From Actinobacteria bacterium IMCC26256 (lineage in GTDB: Bacteria; Actinomycetota; Acidimicrobiia; IMCC26256): a DNA stretch of 64,000 nucleotides. Positions 58,577 through 64,000 of this stretch are shown here, one piece after another. The notes under the pieces were generated by a model. That model saw only the letters and a program-made list of their open reading frames with translations. It did no database searches and had not been told where the DNA came from. A program made the position numbers and the translations under genes. The DNA lies in the NCBI GenBank assembly GCA_001023575.1, contig CP011489.1:992001-1056000 (forward strand), written 5' to 3'. How positions within the stretch are numbered: the stretch's first letter is position 1; the number at the start of each line of letters is the position of its first letter.

Positions 58577-60136
58577 ATGTTGTCGAGTCAAGCAAGAGTT
58601 CTTGGAGAGTTCCTAGTTGATCGCCATGTCCTATCTCGCGATGACCTAGCGATTGCAATGGCTGAGGCACGTCGCCAGAGTGAGCCGATTACCCAGGTGT
58701 TAATTCGCAATGGGCTAGTTGGCGAGAAGGATCTCACCGCTGCACTTGCTGAGACAGTTGGCCTTCGGTTCATTGATTTTACTGAGACACCATTGAATCC
58801 AGATGCAGCGACAACGATCCCCGAATCAGTTGCTCGCGAGTATCTAGCAGTCGGTGTCGACTTTGACGGCCCGCGACTCATCGTTGCGTTCGCTGACCCC
58901 GGCAATGATGCTGGGGTATTAGCAGTCGGTCAGGCAACTGGATACGAGATCGTCGCTGCGGCGGGTAGTCGCTATGAGATTGGGCATGCCCTAGATCAAA
59001 TCTTTGGTGTGAGCAGCGTTGCACAGCAAGGCAGTGGAGGACTCGAGAACCCAGATGGTGCACCTGTACTAGATGTAAATGAATTGCTAGCAATGGTTAT
59101 CGAGAGCGGGGGATCCGACCTCCACCTCACCGCAGGATCGCCTCCTGTCATCAGGGTCAACGGAGAGCTCAAGCCGGTCGAGGGGATTGAACCTCTAAAC
59201 GGCTCGCAGATTAGAGAGATCATTTACGCAATTCTCACTCAGAAGCAGCGCGAGAAGTTTGAGAATGAACTCGAGCTTGACGCGAGCTACACGCTCCCAG
59301 GGCGGAGCCGATTTAGGCTCAACGTATTCCTGCAGCGCGACTCAGTCGGCGCAGTGATGCGCGCTATCCCGTTTGAGATTGTGGAGTTGTCGAGTCTTGG
59401 GCTGCCTGCAGCGGTTGAGCGCTTCGCCGATCTCCCGCGTGGTCTTGTTCTCGTTACTGGCCCTACTGGATCAGGTAAATCAACCACGCTTGCATCCTTG
59501 ATCGATATCGTGAATAAGACCAAGGCTCTTCACATCATGACCGTAGAGGACCCGATCGAGTTCCTACACACGCATAAAAAGTCGGTCGTAAACCAACGCG
59601 AGGTGGGGGAGGATACGCACTCGTTCTCGAACGCTCTGCGCCATGTTCTGCGCCAGGACCCCGATGTCATTCTCGTGGGCGAGATGAGAGACCTTGAGAC
59701 AATCTCAACGGCGCTCACCGCTGCTGAGACGGGGCACCTTGTATTCGCAACGCTTCACACCCAGGATGCACCTCAATCCATTGACCGCATTATTGATGTC
59801 TTCCCTGCCCATCAGCAGCAGCAGATTCGTGTTCAGCTGGCCGCATCGCTGCAGGGGATAGTGACCCAGCAATTGATCCCCACCAGTGATGGCAAGGGCC
59901 GAGCGGTAGCAGCAGAGATACTCGCTGCCACTCCCGCAGTTCGAAACCTGATTCGTGAAGGAAAGGTCCACCAGATCTACTCGGTCATGCAGGCTGGCGC
60001 CAAGCACGGCATGGTCACGATGGACCAGAGCCTTGCAGCGCTAGTTCGCGAAGGGAAGATCTCTCGTGAGACTGCATTTGAGCGATGCACCAACGAAGAA
60101 GATTTGAAGCGCCTGATTCAGAGCGGAGGTTTCTGA
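58577..60136 (+). CDS. pilT: PilT-type retraction ATPase with N-terminal MshEN-like extension
   Basis: 519 residues from ATG 58577 (GGGAGG 7 bases upstream); ATG 58526 with AGGAAGG is an alternative adding 17 residues. The C-terminal ~350 residues are classical PilT: LLAMVIESGGSDLHLTAGSPP, Walker A GPTGSGKSTT (~295-304), TVEDPIEFLH, LVGEMRDLETISTALTAAETGH and the AIRNLIR-like VRNLIREGKVHQIYS. Canonical PilT is ~345 residues; here ~150 extra N-terminal residues resemble the MshEN domain of the preceding PilB (FLVDRHVLSRDDLAIAM against LLVETGLVTKDQLAEAL). So the retraction motor may share an input with the extension motor. Confidence 0.93.
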   Translation: MLSSQARVLGEFLVDRHVLSRDDLAIAMAEARRQSEPITQVLIRNGLVGEKDLTAALAETVGLRFIDFTETPLNPDAATTIPESVAREYLAVGVDFDGPRLIVAFADPGNDAGVLAVGQATGYEIVAAAGSRYEIGHALDQIFGVSSVAQQGSGGLENPDGAPVLDVNELLAMVIESGGSDLHLTAGSPPVIRVNGELKPVEGIEPLNGSQIREIIYAILTQKQREKFENELELDASYTLPGRSRFRLNVFLQRDSVGAVMRAIPFEIVELSSLGLPAAVERFADLPRGLVLVTGPTGSGKSTTLASLIDIVNKTKALHIMTVEDPIEFLHTHKKSVVNQREVGEDTHSFSNALRHVLRQDPDVILVGEMRDLETISTALTAAETGHLVFATLHTQDAPQSIDRIIDVFPAHQQQQIRVQLAASLQGIVTQQLIPTSDGKGRAVAAEILAATPAVRNLIREGKVHQIYSVMQAGAKHGMVTMDQSLAALVREGKISRETAFERCTNEEDLKRLIQSGGF

Positions 60137-60137
60137 G

Positions 60138-61358
60138 ATGACAAGCACATTTACTTACCGAGTGCGTGATAGCGCTGGCAAGGTCGTTGAGGGAAAGCTT
60201 GAGGGCGCCGATGAAGCACTCGTCGTGCGCAAGCTTCGCGAGATGGGATATACCCCAATCACTGTCACGCGCCGCGACTCCTCGCGACTGCAATCTGATA
60301 TCAAGATCCCTGGGCTGAGTGGGCGCGTTGCGCTAAAAGACGTAGCGGTTCTATCGAGGCAGTTCGCAACGATGATCAACTCCGGGCTCTCGCTCTTAAG
60401 GGCCCTCTCGATTCTCTCAGAGCAGACCGAGAACGCAGCGCTCGCAAGAATGATTGGCGAGGTTCGTCAAGATGTTGAGCGCGGTTCTTCACTCTCGGCT
60501 TCTTTGGCTCGCCACCCCAAGGCATTCAACCGCCTCTACATTTCGATGGTTCGATCTGGCGAGGTTGGCGGATCGCTCGATGCAGTATTGATGCGCCTTG
60601 CGGACACGATCGAGAGCCAAGTGGAGCTACACCGCAAGGTTAAGTCGGCGATGACCTATCCAGTAGTTGTCTTCTCTTTAGTTGTGTTCATTGCATCCGC
60701 AATGCTGCTATTTATCGTGCCTCAGTTCAAAGGAATCTACGTTGAGCTAGGCGGAACGCTTCCTCTGCCGACTCGAATTCTGATCAGCATCTCTGATGTT
60801 GTGAAGAAATATTTTCCTGTTCTCATTCTCCTCTCCGGCGTCGGGGGTTGGTTCCTGCGACGCTGGGCCCGCTCCCCCAAGGGGAGGCCCACTTGGGATG
60901 CATTCGTATTGAAGGTTCCAGTCTTCGGACTCCTAGCTCGCAAAGGTGCTCTCGCGCGCTTTGCGCGCACACTTGCAGCATTGACTCGCTCCGGTGTCGG
61001 AATCCTCGAGGCGCTGGAGATTGTTGCTGATACCGCCGGGAACGAAGTGGTCGCGCTCGCTCTCCGAGATACTCAACGTGCGGTCAAGCAGGGCGACACT
61101 CTTGCTCGTCCGCTTAGTCAGCATGAGGTATTTCCGCCGATGGTTGTGCAGATGATTGCTGTCGGCGAGGAGACTGGTGCCCTCGACGACATGCTCGACA
61201 AAATCGCAGACTTCTATGACCAGGAGGTAGAGGCGACGGTTGATGCCCTGACCTCACTCATCGAGCCCCTCCTGATTGTCACGATGGGTGTGCTCGTGGG
61301 TGGAATGATCATCTCCCTGTACCTCCCGATGTTCCGGATCATCACCCTCATCAAGTAG
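60138..61358 (+). CDS. pilC: Type IV pilus inner-membrane platform protein PilC
   Basis: 406 residues; GGAGG lies 9 bases upstream of ATG. Two T2SF cytoplasmic domains (~60-185 and ~265-385), each followed by hydrophobic segments; three to four helices in total (YPVVVFSLVVFIASAMLLFI, YFPVLILLSGVGGWFL, LLIVTMGVLVGGMIISLYLP). Motifs DVAVLSRQFATMINSGLSLL and VQMIAVGEETGALDDMLDKI are typical. It couples PilB/PilT to pilin assembly. Confidence 0.95.
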   Translation: MTSTFTYRVRDSAGKVVEGKLEGADEALVVRKLREMGYTPITVTRRDSSRLQSDIKIPGLSGRVALKDVAVLSRQFATMINSGLSLLRALSILSEQTENAALARMIGEVRQDVERGSSLSASLARHPKAFNRLYISMVRSGEVGGSLDAVLMRLADTIESQVELHRKVKSAMTYPVVVFSLVVFIASAMLLFIVPQFKGIYVELGGTLPLPTRILISISDVVKKYFPVLILLSGVGGWFLRRWARSPKGRPTWDAFVLKVPVFGLLARKGALARFARTLAALTRSGVGILEALEIVADTAGNEVVALALRDTQRAVKQGDTLARPLSQHEVFPPMVVQMIAVGEETGALDDMLDKIADFYDQEVEATVDALTSLIEPLLIVTMGVLVGGMIISLYLPMFRIITLIK

Positions 61359-61403
61359 GGCCCGAAATAGAGCCTGTATTCCAGCCTGGTAAACCCCTTT
61401 AAT

Positions 61404-61425
61404 CCTCTTAGATAGAGGGTTTTAA
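61404..61425 (+). terminator. Probable intrinsic terminator after pilC
   Basis: CCTCT/AGAGG stem with a TAGAT loop (61404-61418), followed by GTTTTA. Just downstream two AAATATTT blocks flank CTTTC and could form a second weak stem. It separates the pilBTC run from the pilin genes, whose transcript should be far more abundant. Confidence 0.5.
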
Positions 61426-61535
61426 ATATTTCTTTCAAATATTTGAGAAATTTTCTAAAGGTTCAGCCAGATGCGACCGAAGAGGTTCAGCGACGCAGCC
61501 AATAGGCCACGCCGAACCTACCGAGAGGCACTCCA

Positions 61536-62024
61536 ATGCAGAAGTCACTAGCAAGGCTCAGGGCTAAGAAGGTAGATGAGCAAGGTTTTACGCTCATCGA
61601 GCTCATGGTCGTTGTTCTAATTATTGCCATTCTTATTGCTATCGCTATCCCGACATTCCTAGGTGCTCGTCAGCGTGCTCAGAACCGAGCAGCCCAGTCG
61701 AGTATCCGTAACGCCTTGGCCTCGGCCAAGACTCTCTACACAGACTCAGAGGACTACACCACGGCTACTCCTGCAGCGATGCAGGCGGCAGAGCCGAGCC
61801 TGACCTTTACGGCAGCTGGTGTTGCGTCTACCTCGGCGAAGACAGTCTCGATTGCCACGCCGGCGGCGAACCTGGTAGTCATGGTTACTGAGTCTTCCTC
61901 TGGAGACTGCTTTGCCCTTCGGGACAATACGCAGGGTCCTGGTACTCAGTTCGCAACTATTACTGGAACATGCGATGCCACTACCGCTTCAGGTACCGGT
62001 GTCACATGGTCCGACCAGTGGTAA
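61536..62024 (+). CDS. pilA: Type IV major pilin, copy 1
   Basis: 162 residues. The type III signal sequence ends EQG, followed by FTLIELMVVVLIIAILIAIA; the prepilin peptidase would cut after Gly17, leaving mature Phe1 and Glu5. The C-terminal part is Ala/Thr/Ser-rich with two Cys (GDCFALRD and TGTC) that may form a disulphide, ending WSDQW. GAGAGG lies upstream of the ATG. The gene differs from copy 2 (62350) by five nucleotides and one residue (Asp against Asn after the last Cys) by my reading, so the two arose by very recent duplication or are kept alike by gene conversion. A strong terminator follows. Confidence 0.96.
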   Translation: MQKSLARLRAKKVDEQGFTLIELMVVVLIIAILIAIAIPTFLGARQRAQNRAAQSSIRNALASAKTLYTDSEDYTTATPAAMQAAEPSLTFTAAGVASTSAKTVSIATPAANLVVMVTESSSGDCFALRDNTQGPGTQFATITGTCDATTASGTGVTWSDQW

Positions 62025-62092
62025 GCGGCTAGGTAAGAGTTTAAGAACTAAGTCTTCCGGTCGATCTCGGCCGGTAAGTAATTCCCCCCACA

Positions 62093-62138
62093 AGATGGAG
62101 GGTCTGGAGCACTTAGCTCTAGGCCCTCCATCTTTTTT
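62093..62138 (+). terminator. Strong intrinsic terminator after pilin copy 1
   Basis: AGATGGAGGG (62093-62102) pairs perfectly with CCCTCCATCT (62124-62133); the intervening 21 bases form a further inner stem (CTGGAGC/GCTCTAG). A run of T follows. Its T-run is the first unit of the repeat array at 62129. Confidence 0.85.
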
Positions 62139-62209
62139 GTGGCGCTTCTTTTTTGTGGCGCTTCTTTTTTGTGGCGCTTCGTTTTGTGGGGCTTCTTTTC
62201 TGTGGAGCG
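62129..62209 (+). repeat. T-rich 16-bp tandem repeats between the pilin copies
   Basis: Units of CTTCTTTTTTGTGGCG at 62129-62144 (first two bases differ), 62145-62160, 62161-62176, then two degenerate copies to 62209. The unit duplicates the T-tract of the terminator, giving up to five successive T-runs. The rest of the 325-base pilin spacer (62025-62349) holds no gene. Confidence 0.92.
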
Positions 62210-62349
62210 CCAGAGAAATATTTGGATTTTTACTCAAGTTCCTCGAGTACCTCACCGATACGTGTTCTGCGGGTCACGGGCGGAGTCTCGGGCCGGCATT
62301 TACATCAATGAAATTCACATAATTGAAGCCAACCCGAAAAGGAAACCCA

Positions 62350-62838
62350 ATGCAGAAGTCACTAGCAAGGCTCAGGGCTAAGAAGGTAGATGAGCAAGGT
62401 TTTACGCTCATCGAGCTCATGGTCGTTGTTCTAATTATTGCCATTCTTATTGCTATCGCTATCCCGACATTCCTAGGTGCTCGTCAGCGTGCTCAGAACC
62501 GAGCAGCCCAGTCGAGTATCCGTAACGCCTTGGCCTCGGCCAAGACTCTCTACACAGACTCAGAGGACTACACCACGGCTACTCCTGCAGCGATGCAGGC
62601 GGCAGAGCCGAGCCTGACCTTTACGGCAGCTGGTGTTGCATCTACCTCGGCGAAGACAGTCTCGATTGCCACGCCGGCGGCGAACCTCGTAGTCATGGTT
62701 ACTGAGTCTTCCTCTGGAGACTGCTTTGCCCTTCGGGACAATACGCAGGGTCCTGGTACTCAGTTCGCAACTATTACTGGAACATGTAACGCCACTACCG
62801 CTTCAGGTACCGGTGTCACATGGTCCGACCAGTGGTAA
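62350..62838 (+). CDS. pilA: Type IV major pilin, copy 2
   Basis: 162 residues from ATG 62350 with AAAAGGA upstream (a longer in-frame start at 62323 is unlikely because the leader would not match copy 1). The signal sequence, Gly17/Phe18 cleavage site, Glu5 and Cys pair are the same as in copy 1; the only amino-acid change is Asn for Asp in TGTC(D/N)ATT. The identical block starts at CCAATGCAG and ends about 15 bases after the stop. Two gene copies could raise dosage or allow phase or antigenic exchange; neither can be shown here. Confidence 0.96.
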   Translation: MQKSLARLRAKKVDEQGFTLIELMVVVLIIAILIAIAIPTFLGARQRAQNRAAQSSIRNALASAKTLYTDSEDYTTATPAAMQAAEPSLTFTAAGVASTSAKTVSIATPAANLVVMVTESSSGDCFALRDNTQGPGTQFATITGTCNATTASGTGVTWSDQW

Positions 62839-62902
62839 GAGGCTAGGTAAGCGGTTAAGTAAGCGGTTAGGTAGCAAGGAATATCCGGTAGTACGGCGTA
62901 TA

Positions 62903-62928
62903 GGGCCTGGGGCGAAAGCCTCGGGCCC
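62903..62928 (+). terminator. Stable GAAA-loop hairpin after pilin copy 2
   Basis: An 11-base stem (GGGCCTGGGGC with GCCTCGGGCCC, two G-U pairs) closed by a GAAA tetraloop. Only CTTCG follows, so it may be a 3' stabilising structure rather than an intrinsic terminator. Short repeats of GGTAAGCGGTTA lie just upstream (about 62845-62875). Confidence 0.55.
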
Positions 62929-63004
62929 TTCGTCGACTCTCGTAACTCGCAACAAAGCAATCTCTTGGGGGGATTCGCTATAGAGCCTAGAGAGAGAAGG
63001 CGAT

Positions 63005-63532
63005 ATGACTAATCAGAGAAGCAATACTCAATTGAGTGAGCAGCAATTAGGGGAGCTGAGACGAGGCGATAATCGTGAGAGTGGATTTAGTCTCGTTGAG
63101 CTAATGGTTGTTGTGATGATTCTTGGTGTGCTGCTTGCGGTTGCACTCCCAACTTTTCTCGGCGCAACCAAACCCGCATCGGATCGTCGTGCCGAGACGG
63201 TTCTGCATACCGCTCTGCTGGCTGCGCGCGCCTCCGTCAGCGCCGAGGATGGTTACGCCAATCTCTCTGCCGGCAAGCTCTTTGCTGCAGAAGGCTCAAT
63301 TAGGTTCCTGGCCGCTGGGTTCGATGCCGATGCAACTCGAAGCGAGGCCTCGGTCAACTTTGGGAATTATGGAGGCATTGACTTCTTCGTGGCGGTGACT
63401 CGATCTGCCTCTGGTACTTGTTTTGCAATTCTTGACAGAGCCGACGCTCCTACAGGTTTCCGAACAGATGTCTCTGCCAACTGCAGAGCAAGTTCAGTTG
63501 ATCTGAACGGCGGATGGTCCGAGTCCTGGTAG
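63005..63532 (+). CDS. Type IV pilin-like protein
   Basis: 175 residues, GAGAGAAGG before the ATG. A longer leader (27 residues, ESG before the cut) precedes FSLVELMVVVMILGVLLAVA, so it has the prepilin site and Glu5. The C-terminal body shares layout with the major pilins, including the Cys pair (GTCFAILDRAD and SANCRA) and a Trp-Ser-x-x-Trp end (WSESW against WSDQW). Clearly homologous but diverged; it is probably a minor pilin or an older duplicate. It lies between the major pilin and the peptidase gene. Confidence 0.92.
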   Translation: MTNQRSNTQLSEQQLGELRRGDNRESGFSLVELMVVVMILGVLLAVALPTFLGATKPASDRRAETVLHTALLAARASVSAEDGYANLSAGKLFAAEGSIRFLAAGFDADATRSEASVNFGNYGGIDFFVAVTRSASGTCFAILDRADAPTGFRTDVSANCRASSVDLNGGWSESW

Positions 63533-63604
63533 TGGACAGCAGAGCGAGGGATGTCTTCTCTCAAGAGCCCGTAATGCGGCGCATTAAGCCCTAGGTTAAG
63601 AATC

Positions 63605-64000
63605 GTGACTGGTTTTGTGATCGCCATCTCTGCCTTGTTAGGGCTCTTGATCGGTTCGTTCCTCAACGTCGTGATCTGGCGTGTCCCTCGCCATGAGTCA
63701 GTAGTTACTCCGCCTTCGCGATGCCCGGGATGCGAGCAACTTATTCGCCCCTATGACAACATCCCTGTGCTTTCATGGCTAATCCTTCGGGGTAAGTGTC
63801 GTAGCTGCAAGACCAAGATCTCGGCGCGCTATCCGCTCGTAGAGGCTGGTACTGCAATCCTTTGGGGCCTACTCGCCTGGAGGTTTGCAGGTTCATGGGC
63901 TCTTCCTGCGTACCTCGTCTTGGCCGCAGGTCTCGTCGCTCTCTCACTAATTGATCTCGATACGTTTCTTCTGCCGAACCGAATCGTCTACCCGTTAACA
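63605..64000 (+). CDS. pilD: Prepilin peptidase PilD/TadV type, N-terminal part
   Basis: The first 132 residues are present; the gene runs off the window. GTG 63605 gives TGFVIAISALLGLLIGSFLN and VVIWRVPR, the family N-terminus. The cytoplasmic zinc loop has CPGCEQ and CRSCKTK (two CxxC pairs), then PLVEAGTAILWG and LSLIDLDTFLLPNRIVYP with the first catalytic Asp region. The second catalytic site (GxGD) lies beyond the end. It would cut and N-methylate the three pilins upstream. A small TAATGC/GCATTA stem lies at 63572-63586 before it. Confidence 0.93.
   Translation, partial: MTGFVIAISALLGLLIGSFLNVVIWRVPRHESVVTPPSRCPGCEQLIRPYDNIPVLSWLILRGKCRSCKTKISARYPLVEAGTAILWGLLAWRFAGSWALPAYLVLAAGLVALSLIDLDTFLLPNRIVYPLT

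Noticed and set aside
61912..62322. Open frame extending from pilin copy 1 into the spacer
   Set aside because: Out of frame with the pilin, built from terminator and T-rich repeats, no start signal.
1..64000. tRNA or rRNA genes, transposases, phage or toxin-antitoxin modules
   Set aside because: None could be recognised on either strand; apart from the repeat arrays the window looks like stable core chromosome.

Overview
The window is a dense, almost entirely housekeeping stretch of an actinobacterial chromosome. The evidence for Actinomycetota is consistent across independent loci: the murG-murC-murB-ftsQ-ftsZ-pgeF-yggS-sepF-yggT-divIVA cell-division order; a phosphatidylinositol mannoside block (CDP-alcohol phosphotransferase, acyltransferase, PimA-type mannosyltransferase); an F420-dependent NADP reductase; a MshC-like cysteine ligase; and the run yebC-ruvCAB-yajC-secDF-rel-hisS-aspS-rarA-alaS-ruvX-mltG-aroE that I recall from mycobacteria. 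Moderate GC by eye, many GTG/TTG starts, Ser/Thr-rich linkers in exported regions and a complete type IV pilus locus point, by inference only, to a deep lineage such as Acidimicrobiia. No tRNA, rRNA, CRISPR array, transposase or phage gene is visible.

Layout. 1-8.4 kb: end of murG, then murC, murB, ftsQ, ftsZ, pgeF, yggS, sepF, yggT and divIVA, for peptidoglycan precursor synthesis and septum/pole organisation. 8.4-14 kb: ileS on the minus strand, divergent from a DksA/TraR-type protein with a long Lys-rich repetitive tail, then lspA and rluD. 14-18.8 kb: an accessory-looking patch. A minus-strand operon holds two small exported acidic proteins and apbE. Divergent from it is an OmpR-type two-component system whose kinase gene ends in a 17-bp tandem repeat; an Rrf2 regulator follows. 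18.9-28.2 kb: a phosphodiesterase-superfamily gene, dnaE behind a cluster of DnaA-box-like sites, npdG, the mshC-like gene, thrS and a HIT protein. 28.2-34.5 kb: a small membrane protein, the PIM lipid genes, then lemA-htpX and a DUF3048 lipoprotein.

34.5-55.5 kb: pdxS, pdxT, yebC, a peroxiredoxin, ruvCAB, yajC-secD-secF, rel, hisS-aspS, rarA, two small envelope-type proteins, and alaS-ruvX-mltG-aroE. 55.7-64 kb: a type IV pilus locus with a DUF4388 protein, PilB, a PilT carrying an extra N-terminal MshEN-like domain, PilC, two almost identical tandem major pilins, a third pilin-like protein and the start of the prepilin peptidase, which runs off the window.

Most genes sit in operons with 4-bp ATGA/GTGA overlaps. 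A regulatory theme runs through the window. Eight first-of-operon genes (divIVA, the phosphodiesterase, thrS, pdxS, ruvC, hisS, rarA, alaS) lack a convincing Shine-Dalgarno sequence and instead have TANNNTC with the hexamer ending 6-8 nt before the start codon, as expected for leaderless transcripts. Other recurring oddities are short tandem repeats just downstream of stop codons or just upstream of starts, and Ser/Thr tracts inserted in extracytoplasmic parts of otherwise ordinary proteins (FtsQ, SecD, DUF3048).
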